From assembly GCA_965199915.1 (NCBI GenBank), contig OZ241348.1, positions 3,286,001 through 3,350,000 on the forward strand: DNA of 64,000 bases, in the 5' to 3' direction. The first letter of the stretch is position 1. Each line of letters starts with the position of its first letter. Positions 34,090 to 42,955 of this stretch are shown here, one piece after another. This stretch comes from VXYL01 sp965199915. Lineage in GTDB: Bacteria > Pseudomonadota > Gammaproteobacteria > Pseudomonadales > Azotimanducaceae. The translations under genes were made by a program, and so were the position numbers. The notes under the pieces are model-generated. The model saw nothing but the letters and a program-made list of their open reading frames with translations. It was not told where the DNA came from and did not search any database.

Positions 34090-34338
34090 ATGGCGGTGCT
34101 TGGCGCGTATCGGCGCTATGTGAGTCCGTTGCTTGGGCGCCACTGTCGTTTTCATCCAACGTGTTCGCGCTATGCGCTGGAGGCATTTGCCGCGCACGGC
34201 CCGGCGCGTGGGGCGTTGCTGACTTTGCGACGGCTCCTGCGCTGCCATCCGTTGCACCCGGGCGGATTCGATCCGGTGCCGCCCAGCGGGGCGACCAAGC
34301 CGAAGGGCGCGCAGCAGCCGACACGCCATGCCGATTAG
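34090..34338 (+). CDS. yidD: Membrane protein insertion efficiency factor YidD
   Basis: This is an 82-residue YidD-family protein with the signature CRFHPTCSRYALEAFAAHG and RRLLRCHPLHPGGFDPVP. It is thought to assist YidC-dependent insertion at the inner membrane. ATG 34090 gives a normal length; the frame also extends upstream to a TTG at 34045. Its last 11 bases overlap yidC, so the two are coupled. Confidence 0.9.
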   Translation: MAVLGAYRRYVSPLLGRHCRFHPTCSRYALEAFAAHGPARGALLTLRRLLRCHPLHPGGFDPVPPSGATKPKGAQQPTRHAD

Positions 34339-36127
34339 CACGGAGATACAACGCATCGTCCTGCTCGTCGCGTTGGCGGTGCTCGGCTACATGCTGGTGC
34401 GCGCATGGGACGAAGACTATGGCCGGGCGGCGAAGGAGGCTGTGGAGCGACGGGCCCCGGCGGTGGAAACGGGCGATGCGTCGTTGCGGCCGGCCCCGGC
34501 GGTCGAACGTCGCACGCCAGTGGATGACATCCCCGCGTCGGTCGACCGGCCTGCGGGCGACGACGTGCCCACCGTTGACGATGTGCCGGCGGCCGACGAC
34601 GTGCCCGGGGCGAACCTTGCGGGCACGCCGAGCGCCGCCGCGCCGCTGGTGGACGAACAGCAACTCGTGCGCGTCGTCACGCCGCTCATGGAACTGTGGA
34701 TCGACCGCTTGGGCGGCGATGTCGTGGGCTTGGAACTGCGCGAGCACATGGCGCGGTTGCCGGACGCTGGCGAGGACGGAACGCCGGTTCGCATTCTGGA
34801 ACGCAATCGGGCGCACACCTACATCGCCCAAAGCGGCCTGCGCGGGCGCGACGGGCGCGACAAAGCCGGTTCCCGACCGCTCTACGCGGCCAGCGCGAGC
34901 GATTACTCGCTGTCGCCGACGGACGCGGAAGCGCCGGAGACCTTGGAGGTCGTCCTGCGCCACCAAGCCGACGACGTGGAACTGATCAAACGCTTTCGGT
35001 TCGCGAGCGACCAATACCTGATCGCCGTCGAGCACGAGGTGGTGAACCGTGGCGAGAGCCCGTTTCAAGCCGGACTGTTCGCCCAGCTCAAACGCGATGG
35101 CAGCCGGCCGGAAGGGGGCATGTTCATGGGCCCGCGGCCCTATGTCGGGGCGGCGTTCACCACCGAGGAGTCGCGCTATGAGAAGGTGGATTTCGAGGAC
35201 ATCGACGAGGGCTTGTTCCGTGCCGAGGTGCGCGGCGGCTGGGCGGCCATCCTGCAGCACTACTTCCTCTCGTCGTGGATAGGCGACAAGGATGAAGTGA
35301 ACGCTTACTACGGCCGACGCCTTAGTGACCGCAACTACGCCGTGGGCTATGTGGGTCCGGAGTTCGTCGTGCCGGCGGGCGGCCGCCACACCGCGCGCGC
35401 CAGTCTTTACGTTGGGCCGAAGATTCAGAAGCGCTTGGAAGCCGCTGCGCCCAACCTCTACTTGGCCGTGGACTACGGCATCTTGTGGTGGCTCTCGGTG
35501 CCGCTCTTCCACGTGCTGGACGCCATTCATTCGGTGGTGGGCAATTGGGGCGTCGCCATCGTGCTGCTCACCTTGTGCGTGAAGATCCTGCTTTATCCGC
35601 TGGCTTCCGCCGGCTTCCGCTCGATGGCCAAGATGAAGCTGGTGGCGCCGCAAATGAAGCGCCTGCAGGAGCGCTATTCGGGGGACCGGCAAAAACTCAC
35701 CCAGGAGATGATGGCGTTGTACCGCAAGGAGGGCGCGAACCCCTTTGGCGGCTGCCTGCCGTTGTTGGCGCAAATGCCGGTCTTCTTGGCGCTGTACTGG
35801 GTGCTCTACGAGAGCGTGGAACTGCGCCACGCGCCGTTCGTGCTGTGGATCGAGGATCTGACGGCGCACGACCCGTGGTATGTGTTGCCGCTGCTGTACG
35901 GAGCGTCGTTCTACGCTTCGCAACTGCTCAACCCGCCGCCACCGGATCCCATGCAGGCGCGCATCATCAAGCTGATGCCGATCTTCTTCACGGTGTTGTT
36001 CTTCTTCTTCCCCGCCGGCCTCGTGTTGTACTGGCTTGTCAACCAGATGCTCACGCTTGCCCAGCAATGGCACATTACCCGCCGCATTCAACGCGGGGCG
36101 AAAACGAAGGCGGCCGCGAAGACCTGA
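34328..36127 (+). CDS. yidC: Membrane protein insertase
   Basis: YidC inserts and folds inner-membrane proteins alone or with SecYEG. The protein has 599 residues. An N-terminal anchor (IVLLVALAVLGYMLVRAW) is followed by a long proline- and aspartate-rich linker with repeated DDVP units (residues ~75-100). The periplasmic beta-supersandwich comes next, then the conserved five-helix insertase core from about residue 365 (NWGVAIVLLTLCVKILLYPL; PVFLALYWVLYESVELR). The positively charged tail ends in KTKAAAKT. The linker is somewhat repetitive but the architecture is otherwise standard for Gram-negative YidC. Confidence 0.96.
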   Translation: MPISTEIQRIVLLVALAVLGYMLVRAWDEDYGRAAKEAVERRAPAVETGDASLRPAPAVERRTPVDDIPASVDRPAGDDVPTVDDVPAADDVPGANLAGTPSAAAPLVDEQQLVRVVTPLMELWIDRLGGDVVGLELREHMARLPDAGEDGTPVRILERNRAHTYIAQSGLRGRDGRDKAGSRPLYAASASDYSLSPTDAEAPETLEVVLRHQADDVELIKRFRFASDQYLIAVEHEVVNRGESPFQAGLFAQLKRDGSRPEGGMFMGPRPYVGAAFTTEESRYEKVDFEDIDEGLFRAEVRGGWAAILQHYFLSSWIGDKDEVNAYYGRRLSDRNYAVGYVGPEFVVPAGGRHTARASLYVGPKIQKRLEAAAPNLYLAVDYGILWWLSVPLFHVLDAIHSVVGNWGVAIVLLTLCVKILLYPLASAGFRSMAKMKLVAPQMKRLQERYSGDRQKLTQEMMALYRKEGANPFGGCLPLLAQMPVFLALYWVLYESVELRHAPFVLWIEDLTAHDPWYVLPLLYGASFYASQLLNPPPPDPMQARIIKLMPIFFTVLFFFFPAGLVLYWLVNQMLTLAQQWHITRRIQRGAKTKAAAKT

Positions 36128-36144
36128 CCGGCTTTGCGCCGTCC

Positions 36145-37473
36145 GTGGTTCGCCGAGACACCATCGTCGCCGTCGCCACGCCCCCGGGACGGGGTGGAAT
36201 CGGCGTGGTGCGCCTGTCCGGGCCGGCGGTGGGCGCGATCGCGGTGGCGATTCTGGGCAGAACGCCGCCGCCGCGAATGGCCACCTTGGCGGACTTCAAG
36301 GACGAAGACCAAACCGTCATCGACACCGGAATCGCCCTCTACTTCGAAACGCCGCGCTCGTTCACTGGCGAGGACGTGCTGGAGTTGCAAGGACACGGCG
36401 GCCCGGCGGTGCTGCAGCGGCTGCTCGAACGCGCCTGCGCACTGGGGGCCCGCTTGGCGCGCCCCGGCGAGTTCACCGAACGCGCGTTTCGGAACGACAA
36501 GCTGGACCTCGCCCAAGCGGAGGCGGTGGCGGACCTCATCGACAGCGCGTCACGCCAGGCGGCGCGCTCGGCGATGCGCTCGCTGACGGGCGAGTTCTCC
36601 CGGCAGGTGGCGGCGATCGACCGCCAAGTGTTGCAACTGCGCGTCTATATCGAGGCGGCCATCGACTTCGCGGACGAGGACATCGACTTCCTCGGCGAGG
36701 AGGACGCGCGCCGCCGGGTGCGGGAAGTGGCGGCCGCGGTGGAGGCGTTGCTGGTTCGCTCCCGGCAAGGGCAGGTGCTGCGCGACGGGTTGGACGTGGT
36801 GATAGCCGGCGCGCCCAACGCCGGCAAGTCGAGCTTGTTGAATCGGCTCTTGGCGGAGAACCGCGCCATTGTCACCGACATTCCCGGCACCACCCGCGAT
36901 CTGCTTTCTGCGGACATCGAAATCGACGGCGTGCCGATGCGCCTCACGGACACGGCCGGTCTGCGCGCAAGCGGCGACCGCGTGGAGATGATCGGCGTCG
37001 ACCGAGCGCGACAAGCGGTGGCGAACGCGGACGTGGTGCTGCTGGTGGAGGACGACACGCTGCCAGAACCCCGGCCGCTCGGCCTCGAACTGCCCGGCGA
37101 ACGAACGGTGCGGTTGCGGAACAAAGTGGACTTGACCGGCCGGGCGGCCAGCGACCCCGGTGCCGACGCGGGCGCGTTGCGCGTGTCGGCGAAGACCGGC
37201 GCGGGCTTGGACGCGCTGCGTCAGCGCATCGTGTACATGGCGGGCGGCGTTCCGCCGGAAGGCGTGTTCTTGGCGCGCAAGCGGCACTTGAACGCACTGG
37301 CCGGTGCCGCCCGCCATGTGGCGGCTGCCGAGCAGCATGTGCGGGACGGCTGCGGCGACCTTGCGGCGGAGGCGTTGCGCGCCGCCCAAGACGATTTGGG
37401 CAGCATCGTTGGCAAGACCAACGTGGACGACTTGCTCGGCGAGATTTTCAAGACGTTCTGCGTCGGCAAGTGA
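36145..37473 (+). CDS. mnmE: tRNA uridine-5-carboxymethylaminomethyl modification GTPase
   Basis: MnmE works with MnmG to modify U34 of certain tRNAs. The protein has 442 residues from GTG 36145, chosen because the family start D-T-I-V-A-V-A-T-P follows within five residues. The N-terminal folate-binding domain is followed by a helical domain and an inserted G domain with GAPNAGKSSLLN, the DTAG loop in LTDTAGLRASGD and NKVD in RNKVDLT. It ends in the catalytic C-x-G-K motif (FCVGK). In many genomes mnmG is adjacent. Here an ATPase gene lies between them. Confidence 0.95.
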   Translation: MVRRDTIVAVATPPGRGGIGVVRLSGPAVGAIAVAILGRTPPPRMATLADFKDEDQTVIDTGIALYFETPRSFTGEDVLELQGHGGPAVLQRLLERACALGARLARPGEFTERAFRNDKLDLAQAEAVADLIDSASRQAARSAMRSLTGEFSRQVAAIDRQVLQLRVYIEAAIDFADEDIDFLGEEDARRRVREVAAAVEALLVRSRQGQVLRDGLDVVIAGAPNAGKSSLLNRLLAENRAIVTDIPGTTRDLLSADIEIDGVPMRLTDTAGLRASGDRVEMIGVDRARQAVANADVVLLVEDDTLPEPRPLGLELPGERTVRLRNKVDLTGRAASDPGADAGALRVSAKTGAGLDALRQRIVYMAGGVPPEGVFLARKRHLNALAGAARHVAAAEQHVRDGCGDLAAEALRAAQDDLGSIVGKTNVDDLLGEIFKTFCVGK

Positions 37474-37511
37474 CGGGCGGATCGAGCGGCAACCCCTTGT
37501 AAACTCCCATC

Positions 37512-38681
37512 ATGGACTCCGCAGCCCAACCCGCCAAGCTGCGCACCGCGCGCGACCGGCCGCCGTATTTCGCCGGCCGCGCCAAGGAGCTGGCGCTGCT
37601 GAACCAACGTCTCGACGATCTGTGCGAGACCCGCGATCCGTCCGCTGGCATGACGTTGATACTCGGGGTGCCGGGAGTGGGCAAGACGCAATTGGCGCGG
37701 GAGTTCGCCGACCAGGCGGTGCGACGCCGGGGCGCCACGGATGTGCGTTGGCTGGCGATGCACCCGACCACGTTGGAAAGCGCGGACGCGAACGTCTTCA
37801 TGGCGTTGATGAAGGCTGTTGGCGGGGAGGAGAAAGGCCGCAAGGTGGCGGATTTGGCTGCGGAACGCACGGGTGTTGGCGGTGGCGGCATGGGTTTCCG
37901 GGCGAGCGTGACGGTCGAGCGCCCCCGCGACACCGGCAACTTGGCGCGACTGCTCGCGGATTCTTGGACAGAAGGTGTTTGGAACGGGAGAGCGCTCGTA
38001 CTTACCATTGACGAGTTGCAGTCGGTCGCGCCGGCCGGCATGAAGACTCTGCGCGTGCTGCACCAAGGCGAGCATGGCTGCCCGATTTTGCTCGTCGGCA
38101 TCGGGCTGCAACATACGCCGCGGGTCTTGGCCAACCCCAAAGGCGCCGCGGGCATTTCCCGAGTGGCGCAGAAGATCCCGTTGACCTCGTTGCGCGAGCC
38201 GGAAGCCGCTGAGGCCGTGGAGCAGAACATGCTGGCGCTGGGCCATCGAATCCCGAAATCCTACGTGCAGGCGCTTGCGAAGGCGTCGCAAGGCTTCCCG
38301 CAACACATCCACGGCTATTTGGCGGGCGCGCTGGCGGCAATAGCCCAACACGGGAGTTTGGCCGAGGGCGCTGCTTTGAGGACCGCGTTGGCGGCCGGCC
38401 ACAGCGCGAGGACGGACTATTATAACGACCGACTGAGCACGTTGCGCGATCACGACGCGGTGTTGCCGGTGGTGGAGTTCATGGCCCGCCATAGCCGCCA
38501 ATCTTTGCGCCGGGCGGAAGCGGTGGAAGCGCTGGACAATGCCGGGCTGGATGGCGACGACGTGGTCGAACAAGCCATCGCCCACGGCGTGTTGACCGTG
38601 AATGTCGAAGGGGATGTCTCGTTCGGCATTCCGTCGTTCCACTCGCACATGGCGGAGCGACTCAAGAAGCGACGCCGGTAG
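37512..38681 (+). CDS. P-loop ATPase of unknown function inserted between mnmE and mnmG
   Basis: This 389-residue protein has the sequence PPYFAGRAKELALLNQRL ahead of Walker A GVPGVGKTQLAREF and Walker B LVLTIDELQS. A sensor-like GIGLQHTPRVLANPKG segment and a C-terminal winged-helix-like domain (VVEQAIAHGVLTVN then FGIPSFHSHMAERL) follow. It is plainly a paralogue of the protein encoded at 59989-61245, with shared blocks along the full length. The family resembles stand-alone AAA/STAND regulators; I know no assigned function. It lies 38 bases after mnmE and 86 before mnmG on the same strand, so it probably rides the same transcript. Confidence 0.75.
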   Translation: MDSAAQPAKLRTARDRPPYFAGRAKELALLNQRLDDLCETRDPSAGMTLILGVPGVGKTQLAREFADQAVRRRGATDVRWLAMHPTTLESADANVFMALMKAVGGEEKGRKVADLAAERTGVGGGGMGFRASVTVERPRDTGNLARLLADSWTEGVWNGRALVLTIDELQSVAPAGMKTLRVLHQGEHGCPILLVGIGLQHTPRVLANPKGAAGISRVAQKIPLTSLREPEAAEAVEQNMLALGHRIPKSYVQALAKASQGFPQHIHGYLAGALAAIAQHGSLAEGAALRTALAAGHSARTDYYNDRLSTLRDHDAVLPVVEFMARHSRQSLRRAEAVEALDNAGLDGDDVVEQAIAHGVLTVNVEGDVSFGIPSFHSHMAERLKKRRR

Positions 38682-38699
38682 CGTATGATCCCGGCCGAC

Positions 38700-38714
38700 G
38701 GCACTTGCGGTGCC
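38700..38714 (+). promoter_or_regulatory. Small hairpin upstream of mnmG
   Basis: GGCAC-TTGCG-GTGCC forms a perfect 5-bp stem, 53 bases before the mnmG start, in the gap after the inserted ATPase gene. It may be a leader or processing element. No T-run follows, so it is not a convincing terminator. Confidence 0.3.
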
Positions 38715-38767
38715 ACTTGAGCGGGCCGTCTTGGCGAGCGCGGCGCGTACCGAAGAGACCCACGCCC

Positions 38768-40660
38768 ATGTTGCAACACCCCCAACGCTTTGACGTGATC
38801 GTGATCGGCGGTGGCCATGCAGGCGCCGAGGCCGCCCTCGCCTCGGCCCGCGTCGGCGCGGCCACGCTGCTGCTCACCCAGAGCATTGAGGATGTCGGTC
38901 AGATGTCCTGCAATCCCGCCATCGGCGGCATCGGCAAGTCGCACTTGGTGCGCGAGGTGGACGCCTTGGGCGGCGCGATGGCGCTGGCGGCGGATCAAGC
39001 GGCGATCCAGATCCGCACCTTGAACTCGCGCAAGGGTCCGGCGGTGCGCGCCACCCGGGCGCAGGCGGATCGAGCGCTGTACCGCGGTGCCATGCGCCGG
39101 GCGGTGGAGAGCCAGCCGAATCTCGCCCTGTTCCAGCAGCCGGTGGTGGACATCGTGGTGCAAGGCGATCGGGTGCGCGGCGTGGACACCGCCATGGGCT
39201 TGCGCTTCGAGGCGCGCCGCGTGGTGTTGACCACCGGCACGTTCTTGGGCGGGCGCATTCACATCGGCCTTGCGAACCAAGCCGGCGGCCGGGCCGGCGA
39301 TCCGCCCGCCAACGCCTTGGCGGAACGCTTGCGGGCGCTGCCTTTGCGAGTGGACCGGCTGAAAACCGGCACGCCGCCGCGTCTCGACGGGCGCACGGTG
39401 GACTTCACGGCGATGGAACCGCAGCCGGGCGATGCGCCGCGGCCGGTGATGTCGCACCTCTCATCGCCGGATGCGCACCCGCGCCAAGTGCCGTGCCACA
39501 TCACCCACACCAACGAGCGCACGCACGCGATCATCCGCGGCGGGCTGGATCGCTCGCCGATGTACTCGGGCGTCATCGAAGCGCCCGGGCCGCGCTACTG
39601 CCCGTCGATCGAAGACAAAGTGGTGCGCTTCGCGGATCGCGCCGCCCACCAGGTGTTCGTGGAACCGGAAGGGCTCGGCACCCGCGAGCTGTATCCGAAC
39701 GGCATCTCCACCAGCCTGCCCTTCGACGTGCAGCTTGCCGCGGTGCGTAGCATCCGCGGCTTCGAGAGTGCGCACGTCAGCCGCCCGGGCTACGCCATCG
39801 AGTACGATTTCTTCGATCCGCGGGATCTCCGGCCGAGTTTGGAGACGCGGTGTGTGGAAGGCTTGTACTTCGCCGGTCAGATCAACGGCACCACGGGATA
39901 CGAGGAAGCCGCCGCGCAGGGGCTGCTGGCGGGGTTGAACGCGGCGCGCGCCGCCGCCGGCGCGGCGCCGTGGTGCCCGGCGCGGTACGAGGCGTACCTT
40001 GGCGTCTTGGTGGACGACTTGGTCACCTTGGGCGTGACCGAGCCGTACCGCATGTTCACCAGCCGCGCCGAGTACCGGCTGCGGCTGCGCCAAGACAACG
40101 CGGATTTGCGGTTGACGTCCAAGGGCCGTGCGCTCGGCTTGGTGGACGACGAGCGCTGGCGCACGTTCCGCGCCCGCAAAGAAGCGCTGCGCGCCGGCGC
40201 GGCGCGACTGGCGGAAACGATGGTGACTCCGGGCGGCGACCTCGCCGGCGCCGTTCGCCAAGCGACCGGCGAGCGCATCGCCAAGCCGGTCTTGGTGCGC
40301 GAGCTGCTCAAGCGCCCCGGCGTGGACGCGGACGCGCTGGCGCCGGCGCTGGAATCGAGCGGCGTCGGTGTGCCCGCGGAAGTGTTGGCGCAACTTGCGA
40401 TAGACGCCAAGTACGAGGGCTATCTGGCGCGCCAGGACGACGAGATCGCCCAAGTGAAGGAGAACGAGGGCATGCCGTTGCCCCCGGGCTTCGACTACGA
40501 CGCCGTTTCGGGCCTTTCCAACGAGATCAAGGAGAAGCTGCGGGCGCGCCGGCCGGCGAACCTTGCCGAAGCGGCGCGGGTGCCGGGCGTGACACCGGCG
40601 GCGCTGTCGCTGCTGTTGGTGTACGCCAAACGCGCCCGTGACGAAACCCAGCTCGCCTGA
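38768..40660 (+). CDS. mnmG: tRNA uridine-5-carboxymethylaminomethyl modification flavoprotein
   Basis: MnmG (GidA) is the FAD-binding partner of MnmE. It has 630 residues from ATG 38768. The Rossmann motif VIVIGGGHAGAEAALA is at the N-terminus. The GidA signatures NPAIGGIGKSHLVREVDALGG and CPSIEDKVVRFADR are intact, and the C-terminal helical domain carries the MPLPPGFDYDAVSGLSNE segment. It overlaps the likely GTG start of rsmG by 23 bases. Confidence 0.97.
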   Translation: MLQHPQRFDVIVIGGGHAGAEAALASARVGAATLLLTQSIEDVGQMSCNPAIGGIGKSHLVREVDALGGAMALAADQAAIQIRTLNSRKGPAVRATRAQADRALYRGAMRRAVESQPNLALFQQPVVDIVVQGDRVRGVDTAMGLRFEARRVVLTTGTFLGGRIHIGLANQAGGRAGDPPANALAERLRALPLRVDRLKTGTPPRLDGRTVDFTAMEPQPGDAPRPVMSHLSSPDAHPRQVPCHITHTNERTHAIIRGGLDRSPMYSGVIEAPGPRYCPSIEDKVVRFADRAAHQVFVEPEGLGTRELYPNGISTSLPFDVQLAAVRSIRGFESAHVSRPGYAIEYDFFDPRDLRPSLETRCVEGLYFAGQINGTTGYEEAAAQGLLAGLNAARAAAGAAPWCPARYEAYLGVLVDDLVTLGVTEPYRMFTSRAEYRLRLRQDNADLRLTSKGRALGLVDDERWRTFRARKEALRAGAARLAETMVTPGGDLAGAVRQATGERIAKPVLVRELLKRPGVDADALAPALESSGVGVPAEVLAQLAIDAKYEGYLARQDDEIAQVKENEGMPLPPGFDYDAVSGLSNEIKEKLRARRPANLAEAARVPGVTPAALSLLLVYAKRARDETQLA

Positions 40661-41258
40661 CGCCAATATGCGCGGCTGCGCCGCGCGCCCGGCCGCAATT
40701 GCGGAGACCCTGCCGGCGGAGGCGAAGCGCAAGCTGGCGGCCTTCGAGGCGCTGATCCGCAAGTGGAACCCCTACAGCCGCTTGGTCTCCAAGGGCGATG
40801 TGCGCCGATTGCGCGAGCGCCACATCTTGGACAGCCTCGCGCTGCTGCCGTGTTGGCAAGGCCGCTTGGTGGATCTGGGCACCGGCGCCGGCCTGCCCGG
40901 CGTGCCGCTGGCCATCGCGCGACCGGACGCGCCGGTGACGCTGGTGGAACGCAGCGAACGCAAAAGCCGTTTTCTGCGCCAAGCCATCATCGACTTGGAG
41001 CTCGGCAACGTGGAGCTGGTGGTAGCCGACGCCGCCAGCTACCCCGCGGACCGGTTGTTCGACACCGCGACGGCGCGCGCCTTGGCGCCGCCACCGAAGG
41101 CGTGGAGCCTCATGCGACGGCTTCTGACCGCCAACGGCGTGGGCCTGCTGCAATCGAGAGCACCGTTGGCGGGCGCCGACTTGGACGGGGGCGAAATTGC
41201 GGATTCGGTTTGTGTTGGTCGGGAGAGCTGGATCGCCGTTGTGCGCCGCGTTGGCTAG
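40638..41258 (+). CDS. rsmG: 16S rRNA (guanine-N7)-methyltransferase
   Basis: RsmG (GidB) methylates G527 of 16S rRNA. The protein has 206 residues from GTG 40638; ATG 40668 would give 196. The SAM motif is LVDLGTGAGLPGVPLAIA, preceded by the family's RERHILDSLAL and followed by LVERSERKSRFL. Its stop codon shares the palindrome CTAG (41255-41258) with the convergent cytosine methyltransferase gene, so the two coding regions overlap by four bases. No parAB genes follow. Confidence 0.92.
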   Translation: MTKPSSPDANMRGCAARPAAIAETLPAEAKRKLAAFEALIRKWNPYSRLVSKGDVRRLRERHILDSLALLPCWQGRLVDLGTGAGLPGVPLAIARPDAPVTLVERSERKSRFLRQAIIDLELGNVELVVADAASYPADRLFDTATARALAPPPKAWSLMRRLLTANGVGLLQSRAPLAGADLDGGEIADSVCVGRESWIAVVRRVG

Positions 41259-42265
41259 CGGGATTTCTTGAACAGGGAGTTCGACGGCTTCCAGCCCGTG
41301 CCGCGAGCGAAGCCATCGGCCAACTCCAACCAGCGCGGGATCCGATCACCCGGCGGACAGCTCTCGCCCCAATACTCAACAAACAGGGCGTCATCCAAGC
41401 GTCGCGCCGCGTCCAGCATGAGGGGTTCGATGTCCTGCAACGCCCGCAAGAGGTAGTTTCCGCCCCGCTCTTGGTCGGCCCGCAGAGCGACGCTCCCGGC
41501 GGTGAACAGGTCGCGGGCTTGCGGACAGAACACGCCGTGGTACGTCAACAGGTACATCGCCGCATCCTCGTACTTGCCGCGCGCCCTCGACCCTTTGCAC
41601 ACCTGCGGGGAGAGCAACGCAGCCTCGGCGCGGTATTTGCGCTTCTCGGCTTGCTGGGCCAGCGCTGGCGGATGGGCGAATGCCACGTTGCCGCGCACGC
41701 CGACGATGAAGATGCGCTCGCGCATTTGCGGCACGCCGTAGTCCGCAGCGAGATACAACCTGTGGTCCACGGTGTAGCCGGGAAGGTGGAAGTCCGCCAG
41801 CATCTGATTGAAGAATGTTCTGCCGTGCGACATGAGCAGGCCCTTGACGTTCTCCGCGACGAACACGGCGGGCTGGCAATGGCGAATCACGTCGATCATG
41901 CGCTGGTAGAGGATGGTGCGTGCGCCGTTCGCGGCACTGCGCTGGCCGTTGATCGAGACGTCTTGGCATGGGAAGCCGCCGACAACCACATCGGCGGACT
42001 CCGGCAGCGTGTCCATCACGTCCACGATGCTGCCGCGATGCAGGTGGTCTTCGCCCAAGTTCGCCGCGTAGGTGTCGCACGCCGACTCGTTGATGTCGTT
42101 GGCCCACACCACCTCGAACGGCAGACGCTGGTGGAACTTCCCGCCGAACGGAAAGCCGCCGCGAAAGCCCAAGTCCATGCCGCCGCAGCCGCTGAACAGC
42201 GAGACGACGGTGTGCTGCTTGCTTTGGCCACCCGCCGGCAACTGGGCAACCCGTTGGTTTCTCAC
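41255..42265 (-). CDS. DNA cytosine-5 methyltransferase with atypical C-terminus
   Basis: The protein has 336 residues from GTG 42265, with GGGGAAG just upstream. The N-terminal two thirds are a standard C5 methyltransferase: motif I VSLFSGCGGMDLGF, the catalytic PCQ in VVVGGFPCQDVS (motif IV), ENVKGLL (motif VI) and VPQMRERIFIVG (motif VIII). After that I cannot find the usual motif IX (R-x-L-x-x-R-E) or motif X (GNAV); the tail reads ALFVEYWGESCPPGDRIP and ends NSLFKKSR. The enzyme may be C-terminally replaced or use a divergent target domain. No cognate restriction gene is next to it, so it looks like an orphan methylase beside insertion-sequence debris. Confidence 0.82.
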   Translation of the reverse strand: MRNQRVAQLPAGGQSKQHTVVSLFSGCGGMDLGFRGGFPFGGKFHQRLPFEVVWANDINESACDTYAANLGEDHLHRGSIVDVMDTLPESADVVVGGFPCQDVSINGQRSAANGARTILYQRMIDVIRHCQPAVFVAENVKGLLMSHGRTFFNQMLADFHLPGYTVDHRLYLAADYGVPQMRERIFIVGVRGNVAFAHPPALAQQAEKRKYRAEAALLSPQVCKGSRARGKYEDAAMYLLTYHGVFCPQARDLFTAGSVALRADQERGGNYLLRALQDIEPLMLDAARRLDDALFVEYWGESCPPGDRIPRWLELADGFARGTGWKPSNSLFKKSR

Positions 42266-42374
42266 GCCGCTTCCCCGCAAGCCCTTCGTTGCCCTCGGAC
42301 TGTAGCGAATACTGTTTGTGCATACAAGGGCTGTGGCGAACGCGGGCAGAGCAATCGCATTTGGAATCCCGCGC

Positions 42375-42722
42375 CTACTCGTGCTTGCGCCGGATCATGT
42401 CGAGCAGGAAGTTGTCGTCGCGCTGGGCGCGGGCGAACCTGCGGCGGATGGAGCGCTTTTCGGGGTGCATCCGCGCGATGTTCAGGGCCAGCCGGCGGAC
42501 GACCGCCAGACAGGCGGCGGAGTTGCCCTTGCGGTTGCGCGCCTGGTCTTCGTCCATCGACACGTCGAGCACCCAGTGCAGGCGTCCGATCCGGGCATCG
42601 GCGTTCTCGATCGCCCAGTGGGAGCGGACGGTGCGCCCGAAGCGCTCGGCCGAGGGCTTGGCGCTGAGCAGATGGTAGCGGGCGTCGACCTCCCCGCCAT
42701 TGGCGAGACGCCGCCACGATCG
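42375..42722 (-). pseudogene. ISAs1-family transposase, C-terminal fragment
   Basis: This minus-strand frame reads GGEVDARYHLLSAKPSAERF, GRTVRSHWAIENADARIG and then LHWVLDVSMDEDQARNRKG with LAVVRRLALNIARMH. The HW-x-IEN ... LHWVLDV ... ED-x-x-R-x-RKG pattern is the C-terminal signature of ISAs1-type DDE transposases. The upstream two thirds are missing at this position. A second, N-terminal fragment of the same type lies at 44474-44696 on the same strand. The interval between them is occupied by an IS110-type element. Confidence 0.8.
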
Positions 42723-42955
42723 CCCCCCCTGTACCTTTCTGAGCCAGCTTCATGGGGATGGTCTTCATGTTGCTGGGCAGGCGGCCGGGAGCAGCCCGCG
42801 CCCCCCTGCGCTTCGAGCGCCTGGGGGGGACAAGCGCCCCGGCCGCCGGCCGACGATGGATGCCCCGTGGGGAGTTCGCGCCTCGAGCGCCAGCACAGGG
42901 ACCGGCAGGCATCGTTGGCGCGCCCGTTCTTCGAGACTGGACGACGGGAGGAATC

